Position numbers and translations under genes: made by a program
The notes under the pieces: generated by a model
Database searches by the model: none
Told to the model about the DNA's origin: nothing
What the model saw: the letters and a program-made list of their open reading frames with translations, nothing else
Origin: CAVSKL01 sp963728475 [NCBI: Candidatus Eiseniibacteriota bacterium]
GTDB taxonomy: Bacteria > Eisenbacteria > RBG-16-71-46 > JABDJR01
Assembly (NCBI GenBank): GCA_963728475.1
Contig: CAVSKL010000004.1
Location: 310,001-374,000, forward strand
DNA: 64,000 nucleotides
Direction: 5' to 3'
Shown here: piece by piece, positions 37,270 through 45,409 of the stretch
Numbering within the stretch: the first letter of the stretch is position 1
How the letters are laid out: each line of letters begins with the position of its first letter

Positions 37270-38240
37270 CGGGCGTCGGTCTCCAGTTGATCGAGGGCCC
37301 CGCGGCTGAGCGGAAGGAGCGGCGGCACCCGGCGCTCCCAGTCCTCCCCGAAGCGGGCGCAGAAACGGCAGCCGCCGGAGGGGAAGACCACCGCCCCCTC
37401 CGGCCATTCGGGGAGGGGGAACGCGGTCCGGTCCACCTTGGTGAGGCTGCCCGAGGCTCCGGCCCGCCGGTAGTCGGTGAGCTCCACGAAGGTGCGCCTG
37501 GAGAGCGGCACCGTGAACCGGTCGTGCAACGCGGGGGTGGAAGCCACCGGCTGGAAGCTCTGGGTGCGGTCGGTGAACACCACCGAGACCACGTGGCCCG
37601 CGTCCAGCTCGGTGACCCGGCCGGTGAGCTGACTGGGGGCGGAGTCGGCCAGACCGCGATACGAATCCACCTGGGAGCTTACCTCCTGGAAGAGCCGGGT
37701 CTGCCGGTGCCACGGGGTGCGGACCGCGCTCACGCACGCCGCCACCGGGGCCAGGATGTCCGGACCGACAAGGATCCGCCCGGGCACCCCCAGGGCGTCG
37801 AGCCGGATCCGGCTCGACTCGTAGGCGGCGGCCAGCGCCCGGAGCGGCGCCGCTCCCGCCGCCGCCTCCTCCCCCAGCCGCCGGAGGCGCCGGCGGAGGT
37901 GCGGGTAGGCCGGCCCCCACCAGGCGCCGTCCATGGCGGTGGCGAGCGCGGCCCGGGTCTCGCCCAGGGTCACCGTTTCCGCGGGCGCGGCGAAGACCCC
38001 GGCCAGCCGGCCGGTGCTCCGCCAGGCGATCCCGCCCGTCGCGAGCGCCGCCGCCGCCAGGACCAGGAGAGCGGCGGGAACGCCCCATCCCCCCGCGCGC
38101 TCCCGGACCGGAGCGGAGTCCTCCGGAAGCACCGAGAGCGGGACCAGGGGGAGGGCGTCCACGGTGGCCGCTCCCCACAACACAGTCCCGACCCAGCGGT
38201 TGATCAGGGCCCAGGGGCCGATCCGCGGGGCTCTCCCCAT
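37266..38240 (-). CDS. Membrane protein of unknown family, paralogue of 40628-41650
   Basis: A 324-residue protein with one clear membrane span (about 52-73) and a large domain after it. It aligns along its length with the 340-residue protein of the same cassette: W107-W108-x3-YP, AYESSRIRLDALGVPGRI, then RTPWHRQTRLFQE (PWHR at 176-179), and a WPEG..FP..G segment near the end. It has a cysteine pair (GGCRFCARF) the other lacks. I do not recognise the family. The ATG shares one base with the stop of the CsgG-like gene, so it is strongly coupled. Confidence 0.7.
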   Translation of the reverse strand: MGRAPRIGPWALINRWVGTVLWGAATVDALPLVPLSVLPEDSAPVRERAGGWGVPAALLVLAAAALATGGIAWRSTGRLAGVFAAPAETVTLGETRAALATAMDGAWWGPAYPHLRRRLRRLGEEAAAGAAPLRALAAAYESSRIRLDALGVPGRILVGPDILAPVAACVSAVRTPWHRQTRLFQEVSSQVDSYRGLADSAPSQLTGRVTELDAGHVVSVVFTDRTQSFQPVASTPALHDRFTVPLSRRTFVELTDYRRAGASGSLTKVDRTAFPLPEWPEGAVVFPSGGCRFCARFGEDWERRVPPLLPLSRGALDQLETDAR

Positions 38241-39349
38241 CAGTTGGTGGTGTTCATGGCGAGGCTGCCGAGCGCGGAGAGCCGCTCACCGGCCACCTCG
38301 TTCTCCGGGTCCAGCTTCTTCACCTGCTGCCACTTCTCGACCGCGGCGCTGTACTCGCCGGCGTTCTCTAGATCGGTGGCCTGGGCGCCGGCGAACTTGG
38401 CCTCGAGGTAGTTGCTCCGATTCCGGATGTCCTGCGACCGGGCGTCGAAACTCGCCTTGAGCGCCTTGCTGACCCCCTCTCCCCCCTTGCCGGTGATCAC
38501 CTGGTCGATCCCCTGGGCGATCCCCATCACCAGATCCTTTTCCAGATCCAGGAACTTCTCGGGATCTCCGGCGAACTCGCCGGTCACCTGCTTGGTCACG
38601 ATGATCTGGCCGGTGGCGGTATCCACCACCCGGGCGTCGATCCGCACCTTCTTGGGGGAGAGGATCATGTACTGGCCGAAGATGAAGGTCTGCGCGCCCA
38701 GAAGGTGCCCGTACTTCACCGACTGATCGGGGTCGGTGAACCCGCTCTGCCCGAGCTTGATCTCGCCCAGGATCTGGTCGGTGCGCTGCCGGTCCACCAG
38801 CTTGAGCGTGCTGGCCTGGGCCAGGTCCGCGATCACGGTCTGGACCAGCGCGTTCTTGAACAGCGAAAAGTCGTAGTCCTTGAACTTCCCGGTGTAGACC
38901 GAGTTGTCCTCGAAGTCGCCCACCGCCACCGTCCGGATGTCCACCGGGGCGGTGGTCCCGCCCGCGAACAGGCTGTCGCGGACCAGGTTGTAGACCTCGA
39001 GGACCGGGGGCGCGTAGTTGTAGTCCGGCGTGAACCGCGCGGTGGGGTCGGCCTTGAGCATGGCCGCCATCGATTCCCGGGCTCCCGGCAGCTGCTTGAG
39101 GGCCACGAAGGAACAGGCCGCGCACTTGTAGACCTCGACCCGGGGGGCGGTCTCGGTGAGGCCGGCCAGCACCTGGGGGGCCGCGGAGACCGCCTCGTCG
39201 TACTTGCCGTTCTGATAGGCCTGGCAGACGGCGTCGGGATCCGCCGCCAACCCGGCGGAGGTGAGGACCGCCACCGAGAGCGCGGCGGCCGCCGCCACGA
39301 TCACGGCCGGACAGAGGGAACGGAGCGGACGGGGAAGAACGGGATGCAT
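38240..39349 (-). CDS. CsgG/HfaB-like secreted protein with TPR-like tail
   Basis: A 369-residue exported protein with signal peptide (AALSVAVLTSAGLAA). Residues about 35-125 are helical (YQNGKYDEAV). A CsgG-type domain runs from about 130 to 300 (VAVGDFEDNSV, STLKLVDRQRTDQILGEIKLGQSG, HLLGAQTFIFGQY, RIDARVVDTATGQIIVTKQ). The end has a short TPR-like segment (LENAGEYSAAVEKWQQVKKLDPEN). CsgG forms the curli export pore in the outer membrane, but CsgG-like domains also occur in non-curli lipoproteins, and no curlin gene is nearby. No lipobox cysteine is evident here. It sits centrally in the cassette, 52 bases after the first PEGA gene. Confidence 0.78.
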   Translation of the reverse strand: MHPVLPRPLRSLCPAVIVAAAAALSVAVLTSAGLAADPDAVCQAYQNGKYDEAVSAAPQVLAGLTETAPRVEVYKCAACSFVALKQLPGARESMAAMLKADPTARFTPDYNYAPPVLEVYNLVRDSLFAGGTTAPVDIRTVAVGDFEDNSVYTGKFKDYDFSLFKNALVQTVIADLAQASTLKLVDRQRTDQILGEIKLGQSGFTDPDQSVKYGHLLGAQTFIFGQYMILSPKKVRIDARVVDTATGQIIVTKQVTGEFAGDPEKFLDLEKDLVMGIAQGIDQVITGKGGEGVSKALKASFDARSQDIRNRSNYLEAKFAGAQATDLENAGEYSAAVEKWQQVKKLDPENEVAGERLSALGSLAMNTTN

Positions 39350-39401
39350 GGAACACCTCCCGGGTCGGGTTGCGCGCGAGGAACGGAGAGGGAGCTCGGG
39401 T

Positions 39402-40604
39402 TCAGCCCCCCAGCCGGAGCGACGGATCGTTGGAGGCCCGCACCTCGCGCTTCTGGTAGTCGAGCACCAGCTTGTTGTCGTTATCGTTCGCCGGAATCCG
39501 GTAGGTGAGCACGACGTTCACCCCGGCCCGGTCGTTGACGAGATGGAACCGGTGCGTGCCCGCGGTCAGGCGGACGACCTTGGGCCCGTACTGGTTGTCG
39601 ATGGCCTTTCCGTCCACGCTGATGGCGGCGAAATAGGGGGCCGAGCTCACCTGGTAGGCGCGCGCCGGTCCGGCCGGAGGTTCGGGTGGGGGAGAGCCCC
39701 CATCGCTCCGCGCCGCATGTCCGCCCGGAGACCCCCCGCCCGGGGACCCGCCGCCGCCCGAGGGAGCCGCCGCCCGCGCCACCAGGTCCCCGCTCACCAT
39801 CCCGGTCCCCCCGGCCTCCACGTGCACCGGGCCCTGCCAGGTCTCGAAGCCGGACTTGGTGAGGCTAACCCGGTAGTCGCCGGGCTCGAGCCCGGACAGG
39901 CTGGCGGGGGTCGCCTTGCCGGTGGCCTTGCCGTTCAGCAGGATGCGCGCCCCGGCGGGAGTGCTGTCGACCTGGAGCGAGGCGGTGGTCACGGTCTCCG
40001 GCACCAGCTTGGGCGCGTAGTCGAACACCATGCCGGGGGCGAGCGCGATCTCCGCGCTCTGGGAGTGATAGCCGGCGAGCCGCGCCTCCACGGTGACGAT
40101 GGGATTCCGGGGGTTCAGGCCCACCCGCACGGTGTCGGGGGAGGTTCCCAGGGCCTGCCCGTCCACCACGATCTCCGCGCCGGCGGGATCGGTGACCACC
40201 GCCAGCCGCGCGGTGGTGTCGGGGGCGGCCCCGCCGCCGCCGTGGTTGGCGCGGAGGAGCGCGTAACCCCGCTTCATCATGTACTTGTCGATGATGTAGG
40301 GGTTGGTAAAGCTCAGGTCCGAGGCCTCGGGGGAGCTGCTCCCGAGGCGGAGGGAAGCCTGGCCGTTCTCCAGCGTGATCGTGATCTGGGCCTGGCCGTC
40401 GGCGCCGGTGGTGGCCAGGAGCTTCTCGCTCCCCACCTGGCGGATGTCCACCCCGGGCAGGGCCTTGTTGGTGTCGTCGCGCACGTCCACCGTGAGCTTG
40501 TTGCTCTTGCCGCAGGCGGCGAGCGCCGGGAGGAGGAGGAGGGCGAGCACGAGGACCGGGAAACGGGGGCGGGGGCGCCGGAGGTTGAGCATGATGGAGG
40601 GCAT
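39402..40604 (-). CDS. PEGA-domain lipoprotein (first of cassette)
   Basis: A 400-residue predicted lipoprotein (LLLPALAAC, C31). It shares the layout of the 35911-37269 protein at its N-terminus: a CNA-B-like domain (KLTVDVRDDTNKALPGVDI). Two PEGA-like repeats follow (TDPAGAEIVVDGQALGTSPD and STPAGARILLNGKATGKATPA, the latter ending GDYRVSLTKSGFETW). A Gly/Pro/Ser-rich linker lies near 290-320, and a last PEGA-like unit (APYFAAISVDGKAID) forms the C-terminus. The start ATG 40604 is preferred to 40592, but neither has a good ribosome site. It follows the 340-residue gene by 23 bases. Confidence 0.75.
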   Translation of the reverse strand: MPSIMLNLRRPRPRFPVLVLALLLLPALAACGKSNKLTVDVRDDTNKALPGVDIRQVGSEKLLATTGADGQAQITITLENGQASLRLGSSSPEASDLSFTNPYIIDKYMMKRGYALLRANHGGGGAAPDTTARLAVVTDPAGAEIVVDGQALGTSPDTVRVGLNPRNPIVTVEARLAGYHSQSAEIALAPGMVFDYAPKLVPETVTTASLQVDSTPAGARILLNGKATGKATPASLSGLEPGDYRVSLTKSGFETWQGPVHVEAGGTGMVSGDLVARAAAPSGGGGSPGGGSPGGHAARSDGGSPPPEPPAGPARAYQVSSAPYFAAISVDGKAIDNQYGPKVVRLTAGTHRFHLVNDRAGVNVVLTYRIPANDNDNKLVLDYQKREVRASNDPSLRLGG

Positions 40605-40627
40605 TGTGCGAAAGAGGAGGGGGGGTG

Positions 40628-41650
40628 TCAACGCGAAGCGCCTCCAGCCGGTTCGGCGATCTCGGTCCGGGCCGATGGGCTGAGTTCGGGAAGGAGGGGG
40701 GCGCGGGCCACCGCCTCCGGGTCGAACCGGAAGGCGTAGGCCAGCCCCTTCTCCGGAAACAGGATCCCCCCGGCCGGCCAGGCGGTGAGGGCCAGGGACG
40801 TCTTTTCCTCCACCTCGAAGGCGGCCCCGGGGGCGGGGCGGGAGAGCGCGACCAGGTTCAGGACCGCGTCCTCTTCGAGGGGAATCTCGAAGGTCTTTCC
40901 CACCTCCAGCGGGGGGCTCACCGCCAGCACCGCCCCCGATCCGGTGGTCACGGTGACCAGGAGTCCGTGGTCGGGGGGGGCCTGGGCCAGGGTGGCCCGG
41001 ACCCGGGTCAGGGGCGAGGTCGAGGTGTCCCGGTAGGGAAGCACCGCCGCCGCCATCTCCTGGTAGGCCCGGGTTCCGCGGTGCCAGGGGGAGCGAAGCC
41101 CGTCCAGGCGCCGGATGAGCGGCGCCACCAGGGCCTGGCCCCGGTAGAGCCGGGCCGGGAAGCCCAGCCCGTCCACCGCGGACCGGGAGGATGCGTAGGC
41201 CTCGGCCAGCCCGGCCAGGTCGGCCGAGCCCTGCCGCACCTCCACCGCCGCCCGGTCCAGGCGGCCGGCGAAGCCGGGATAGAGCGCTGACCACCACTTG
41301 CCGGCCAGGCTTCCTTCCAGCCGCGACGCGGTCACGGCCAGCGGGGTGCCGGGGGGGGTGCGGATGAACCCCTCCACCACCGAGCGGGTGGAGAGGAACG
41401 CGGTCGCGCCCACCGCCAGCGCGGCCAGGGCGAGCACGGCGAGCACGGCGGCCAGGATTCCGGCGACGCCCCGGGGGGCGGCGCCGGCGGCCTCCGGGGC
41501 CTCGGCCCCGGGAAGCGGGACGGGGAGGGATTCGGGGCGCGCCGAACTCCAGAGGAGAACCCCGACCAATCGACCCAGAAATCCGAAGAAGGAGACCGAC
41601 TCCGGGACCGGGCGGCGGGCGGAGAGCGAGCCGGAGTGGACGCCGCTCAC
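40628..41650 (-). CDS. Membrane protein of unknown family, first copy of the cassette paralogues
   Basis: A 340-residue protein with a hydrophobic patch near 22-35, a strong span at about 62-87, and a large domain after it. Shared motifs with the 324-residue paralogue are W119-W120-x3-YP, AYASSRSAVDGLGFPAR and RSPWHRGTRAYQE (PWHR at 188-191), plus WPAG..FP..G near the C-terminus. GTG start overlaps the stop of the upstream small gene (GTGA, 41647-41650). I do not recognise the family; conserved aromatic/basic motifs on one side of the membrane suggest a structured, probably periplasmic, domain. Confidence 0.7.
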   Translation of the reverse strand: MSGVHSGSLSARRPVPESVSFFGFLGRLVGVLLWSSARPESLPVPLPGAEAPEAAGAAPRGVAGILAAVLAVLALAALAVGATAFLSTRSVVEGFIRTPPGTPLAVTASRLEGSLAGKWWSALYPGFAGRLDRAAVEVRQGSADLAGLAEAYASSRSAVDGLGFPARLYRGQALVAPLIRRLDGLRSPWHRGTRAYQEMAAAVLPYRDTSTSPLTRVRATLAQAPPDHGLLVTVTTGSGAVLAVSPPLEVGKTFEIPLEEDAVLNLVALSRPAPGAAFEVEEKTSLALTAWPAGGILFPEKGLAYAFRFDPEAVARAPLLPELSPSARTEIAEPAGGASR

Positions 41651-41847
41651 CGGTCACCCCCCTGCTCGGGAATGAGCACCCGGTCCAGCCGCGCCAGGGG
41701 GCGGGTGGGCAATACCAGGGCCGCGGTCAGCGAGGCGGCCAGGAAAAGGAGCGCCGCCGCCACCGGCAGCCACCGCGCCCAGACCGGGCGGGCGGTGCCC
41801 GCGGGGGGGCGGCGTGGGGTGTAGAGAGGGGATGGAAGCCTGGGCAC
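41647..41847 (-). CDS. Small single-span membrane protein heading the envelope cassette
   Basis: A 66-residue protein: Pro/Arg-rich N-terminus, one membrane span (about 27-46) and the tail VLPTRPLARLDRVLIP. It is the first gene of the six-gene minus-strand cassette and is coupled to the 340-residue gene by a 4-base overlap. The GTG start is firmly supported by GGAGGG 6 bases upstream. The tail motif recurs in the protein at 34068-34298. Family unknown. Confidence 0.7.
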   Translation of the reverse strand: MPRLPSPLYTPRRPPAGTARPVWARWLPVAAALLFLAASLTAALVLPTRPLARLDRVLIPEQGGDR

Positions 41848-41898
41848 GTGTACCCTCCGGGATTCGGCCCGACGCGAACGGCCCCACGCAAAAATCAC

Positions 41899-41915
41899 TG
41901 CAACACGCTGTTGCA
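41899..41915. promoter_or_regulatory. Perfect 7-3-7 palindrome in the T6SS/cassette divergent region
   Basis: TGCAACA (41899-41905) and TGTTGCA (41909-41915) are exact inverted repeats around CGC. The dyad lies 11 bases upstream of the -35 box of the T6SS operon and about 50 bases before the start codon of the minus-strand cassette. Size and position fit a dimeric repressor or activator site that could control both directions; the regulator is unknown. Confidence 0.45.
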
Positions 41916-41926
41916 CGGCTCCGGCC

Positions 41927-41955
41927 TTGACCCCAAGGCGAAGTTGGCATTAGAT
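41927..41955 (+). promoter_or_regulatory. Probable promoter of the first T6SS operon
   Basis: TTGACC (41927-41932) and TTAGAT (41950-41955) are 17 bp apart. The -35 box is 5/6, the -10 box weaker (3/6). It lies just downstream of the palindrome and about 80 bases before the first T6SS gene. Confidence 0.35.
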
Positions 41956-42034
41956 AGTACCGGCCTTCCGGGAAGGGGTCAAATCGCGCCGCTCGGCATC
42001 CGTTCAGCGGCCACCCCATAGAGAGGGGCGATCG

Positions 42035-42709
42035 ATGAACGGTGAAGAGGCATCTTACTCCGCGGACCGCGAAGGCGGGGCGGCGGCCTCGCGCATGACG
42101 CAGATCCTGCGGGAGGCGCTCGGACAGACCGGAGTTCCGATCGACATGGGGGAGCGGGGGTCCGCCCTCGACCGTTTGGCCGAGACGAATCTCCTGCTCC
42201 TCGGTTTTTTTCTGGACATGGAACGCGGGATGGAAGAGTTCCTCCGGGCCTACGGTCTGCCCGGCCGCGCGTCGCGCTTCGCGGGGCTCCCGGCGGAGGA
42301 GGTGGCGCGGCGGCTGGTGGGGGGCGGCGACCCGGCCGAGTCCCTCCAGGCGGTGCGGGAGCGCATCCAGGAACTCAAGGTTCACCACGCCGGGCTCCTG
42401 GAGGGCTATCATGAGGCCGCCCAGAGCGGCACCCGCCGCCTGCTCGACGAACTCGACCCGGAGTCGATGCGCAAGGAGTACGCCGGATCCTCGATCCGGG
42501 TGGGGCCGCTCAAGCTTTCCAGCCGGCTCCGGCCGGTGATGATGCAGGTGGTCTGGGAGGAGTTCCTGCGGCGGTTCGCCCAGCTCCGCGCCCTGGCCCC
42601 CGCCGATTACGAACGCTTCTTCCGCGACGGATTCCGCCGCGGCTATCAGAGCTTCCGGGACGCGAGGCTGGGGCGGTCCGCCCCGGCCCCGGAGAACGAG
42701 GAGCCTTAA
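42035..42709 (+). CDS. TagH-like T6SS protein lacking the FHA domain
   Basis: A 224-residue cytoplasmic protein. Its second half (LLEGYHEAAQSGTRRLLDELDPESMRKEY .. LWEE-like VVWEEFLRRFAQLR..DYERFFRDGFRRGYQSF) matches the C-terminal domain of FHA-containing T6SS proteins (TagH/ImpI, T6SS_FHA_C). No FHA domain precedes it; the N-terminal part is short and polar. In other systems this protein links phosphothreonine signalling to T6SS assembly. Here it heads the T6SS operon, 43 bases before tssJ. The family assignment is from pattern and position. Confidence 0.65.
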   Translation: MNGEEASYSADREGGAAASRMTQILREALGQTGVPIDMGERGSALDRLAETNLLLLGFFLDMERGMEEFLRAYGLPGRASRFAGLPAEEVARRLVGGGDPAESLQAVRERIQELKVHHAGLLEGYHEAAQSGTRRLLDELDPESMRKEYAGSSIRVGPLKLSSRLRPVMMQVVWEEFLRRFAQLRALAPADYERFFRDGFRRGYQSFRDARLGRSAPAPENEEP

Positions 42710-42752
42710 CCGGGGGCCCGGCCGCGTCGCAACGGCCCCCAAGGGGGATGGA

Positions 42753-43262
42753 ATGGGTCAGGCTTTGGTCGCGAGGCGGACGGTCCGCCTTGTTCTGGGA
42801 ACCGCGGCGGTCGCGCTGGCGTTCGCCGCTTCGGGTTGCGCGATCTTCGGCGGGGGAGGCGACAAGGCGCCGCCCGCGCCCGAGCCGGTGGTGCTCACCC
42901 TGGCCGGGGTGGACAATCTCAACTCCTGCGGCGAGGGGGTGGGCAACGCCCTCGGCGTCCGCATCTACCAGCTCACCGGCGACGGCCGGATCTCCATCTC
43001 CACCCTGGCTTCGCTCTGGAGCAACGACACCGCGGAGCTGGGCGACGAGCTGGTGGACAAGACCGAGCTCATCCTGGAGCCGGGCGACAAGACCCCGGTC
43101 ACCCTGAACATCAAGCCCACCGCCAACGTGGTGGCGGTGGTCGGCAACTACTGCAAGTCGGACGGGGACTGCTGGCGCTGGTTCACGCCGGCGTCGGAGA
43201 TGAAGGGGAAGTCCCAGCTCACCTTCGGCGAGTACTGCATCGAGGAGGCCAAGACCCAATGA
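42753..43262 (+). CDS. tssJ: T6SS outer-membrane lipoprotein TssJ
   Basis: Lipoprotein of the TssJLM trans-envelope complex. The 169 residues have a lipobox (LAFAASGC, C29), then the TssJ transthyretin-like sheet (VVLTLAGVDNLNSCGEG.GNALGVRIYQL and LEPGDKTPVTLNIKPTANVVAVVGNY). Position immediately before tssK-L-M is standard. Confidence 0.88.
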   Translation: MGQALVARRTVRLVLGTAAVALAFAASGCAIFGGGGDKAPPAPEPVVLTLAGVDNLNSCGEGVGNALGVRIYQLTGDGRISISTLASLWSNDTAELGDELVDKTELILEPGDKTPVTLNIKPTANVVAVVGNYCKSDGDCWRWFTPASEMKGKSQLTFGEYCIEEAKTQ

Positions 43263-43281
43263 TCCCCCGTCCCGGAACGCG

Positions 43282-44631
43282 ATGAGCAAGCGCAACCGGG
43301 TCCTCTGGAACGAGGGCCTCCTCATCACCCCCCAGCACTTCCAGCAGCTCGACCGCTACCACGAGGAGGCGGCGACCGAGCTTTTTCGGGCCGCGCGCGG
43401 GTTCGGGCACGGGCTGACCGGCCTGGAGCTGGACGCCGAGGCGATCCAGAACGGCCAGGTGGTCCTCCAGCGGGCCTCGGGGGTGCTGCCCCTGGGCGGC
43501 GCCTTCTCCATCCCCGACCGGGACGACGGCCCCCCCGGCCGCAACGTCGAGGCCGCGTTCCCCCTCAGCGAGTCGCGCCTCCCCATCTATCTGGGGCTCC
43601 GCATCCACCGGCCCGGCGAGCGGCAGGTCGCCGACGGCGCCGGCCGGGCCGCCGACGTCCGCTACCTTCCCGAGAGCCTGAGCGTGGCCGACGAGTCCAC
43701 CGGACAGAACGAGCGCGAGGTGGGGATCGCGCGGCGGAACTTCAAGCTGCTCCTCCCCAACGAGAACCTCGGCGACTTCGACCACCTTCCGGTCGGCGAG
43801 GTGGTGCGCAAGCCCGAAGGGGGTTTCGCGTTCCGGGCCGGGTACGTGCCGCCCTGCCTCTCCATCGAGGCCTCGGATTACGTGAAGCGCGGCCTCAAGC
43901 GGCTCCTGGAGGTCCTGATCGCCAAGTCGCGGGAGCTGAGCGACCGCCGGCGCCACAGCGGCAAGGGGATCGCCGAGTTCGGCCGCGACGACGTGGCCGG
44001 GTTCTGGCTCCTGGGCGCGGTCAACGGCTACATCCCGGCGCTGAGCCATCTCCTCCGCGCGGGCCACGCCCACCCGGAGGCGGCGTACCTGACCCTGGCC
44101 CAGCTCGCCGGCCAGCTCACCACCATGAGCGACCAGGACGTGCGCGACATCGCGCCCTACGACCACGACCGGGCCGAGGTCGCCTTCACCGATCTCTTCA
44201 CCCGGATCCCCAAGTTGATGGAGACGGTGCTCCCGCGCCACTACACCCGCATCCCCCTCTCGCCGAGGCCGGACGGGTCGTTCGCGGGGGCCATCGAGGA
44301 CGACCGGCTCCTCCCCCAGAAGGTCGGGTTCTACCTGGGGGCGTACGCCTCCATGCCGGCGGGGCAGCTCCAGTCGAGCCTTCCCGACAAGATCAAGATC
44401 GCCACTCCGGACCGGATCGAGTTCCTCATCGCCAACGCCCTCAAGGGCGTGAACGTGCGCCACGTGGCCTCGGTGCCGGCCTCGCTTCCCGTCCAGTCCG
44501 GCTACGTGTACTTCGCCGTCGACAAGACCGGCGATGTGTGGGACCTGGTGGCCGGGGCCCACGCGATCGCGATCTACGCGCCGCCGGAATTCCCCAACGC
44601 CTCCTTCGAGCTGATCGCTCTGAACGAATAA
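43282..44631 (+). CDS. tssK: T6SS baseplate subunit TssK
   Basis: Links the baseplate to the TssJLM membrane complex. The 449 residues start with the characteristic VLWNEGLLITPQHFQQLDRYHE and contain PIYLGLR, the central helical domain and a C-terminal domain ending QSGYVYFAVDKTGDVWDLVAGAHAIAIYAPPEFPNASFELIAL, all typical. Length is normal. Confidence 0.95.
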   Translation: MSKRNRVLWNEGLLITPQHFQQLDRYHEEAATELFRAARGFGHGLTGLELDAEAIQNGQVVLQRASGVLPLGGAFSIPDRDDGPPGRNVEAAFPLSESRLPIYLGLRIHRPGERQVADGAGRAADVRYLPESLSVADESTGQNEREVGIARRNFKLLLPNENLGDFDHLPVGEVVRKPEGGFAFRAGYVPPCLSIEASDYVKRGLKRLLEVLIAKSRELSDRRRHSGKGIAEFGRDDVAGFWLLGAVNGYIPALSHLLRAGHAHPEAAYLTLAQLAGQLTTMSDQDVRDIAPYDHDRAEVAFTDLFTRIPKLMETVLPRHYTRIPLSPRPDGSFAGAIEDDRLLPQKVGFYLGAYASMPAGQLQSSLPDKIKIATPDRIEFLIANALKGVNVRHVASVPASLPVQSGYVYFAVDKTGDVWDLVAGAHAIAIYAPPEFPNASFELIALNE

Positions 44632-44632
44632 C

Positions 44633-45397
44633 ATGAGTCCATTCGCCCTGAAAAAACGCAAGGAACCCGCGGCTGAGACCGCCGCCCTCCGCCCCGTTTC
44701 CCGCGGGGAGAGCGCCGGTCCCCGCCCCCTGACCACCTACTGCTCCGACATCTTCTCCCTGGTGCTGAGCCTCAAACAGGCGCGGGACCTGGGCGACGTC
44801 GGGGAGTTCCGCAAGCGCATCCACCGGATGCTCGAGGTGATGGAGGAGGAGGCGCGCAAGTCGGGCTACGGCTCCGTCGCGGTCGAGGACGCCCGGTTCG
44901 CGGTGGTGGCCTGCCTGGACGAGGCGGTGCTGAACTCGCCGTGGTCGGGCAAGGACGCCTGGCGCTCCAATCCCCTCCAGGCCGAGATCTTCAAGATCAA
45001 CGTGGCGGGGGAGGAGTTCTTCACCCGGCTGGACAAGCTCCGGGCGAACCTCGACGAGAACCGTCCGGTGGTGGAGGTCTACTACGACTGCCTCGCCCTG
45101 GGTTTCGAGGGACGGTTCAAGCTGTTCGGCCGGGAGAAGCTCGACGCGCTGATCAACGACCTCTCCCGGGAACTTGCCCGGGGCCAGGGCTGGAACGTGG
45201 ACAGCCTCTCCCCGCGGTGGAAGCGTCCCGACGATTTCACCGAAGCGGTGGGGGAGGGCGTTCCGATGTGGGTGACCGCCCTCTTCTTCATCCCCGGCGC
45301 CATCCTCCTCATCGCGCTCTTCGCGGCGGTGGCGCACAGCTCGGCGGGAAGTACCGCCGAGACCATCCGGCATCTCATGGCCGGCCTCGGCCGGTAA
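44633..45397 (+). CDS. tssL: T6SS membrane protein TssL (DotU family)
   Basis: Inner-membrane partner of TssM. The 254 residues carry the DotU cytoplasmic domain (FSLVLSLKQ, RFAVVACLDEAVLNSPWSGKDAWRSNPLQ, EEFFTRLDKL, YYDCLALGFEGRF) and a single C-terminal span at about 213-233. No peptidoglycan-binding OmpA-like extension is present. It starts one base after the tssK stop. Confidence 0.95.
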   Translation: MSPFALKKRKEPAAETAALRPVSRGESAGPRPLTTYCSDIFSLVLSLKQARDLGDVGEFRKRIHRMLEVMEEEARKSGYGSVAVEDARFAVVACLDEAVLNSPWSGKDAWRSNPLQAEIFKINVAGEEFFTRLDKLRANLDENRPVVEVYYDCLALGFEGRFKLFGREKLDALINDLSRELARGQGWNVDSLSPRWKRPDDFTEAVGEGVPMWVTALFFIPGAILLIALFAAVAHSSAGSTAETIRHLMAGLGR

Positions 45398-45409
45398 GCG
45401 GGTCCCAAC

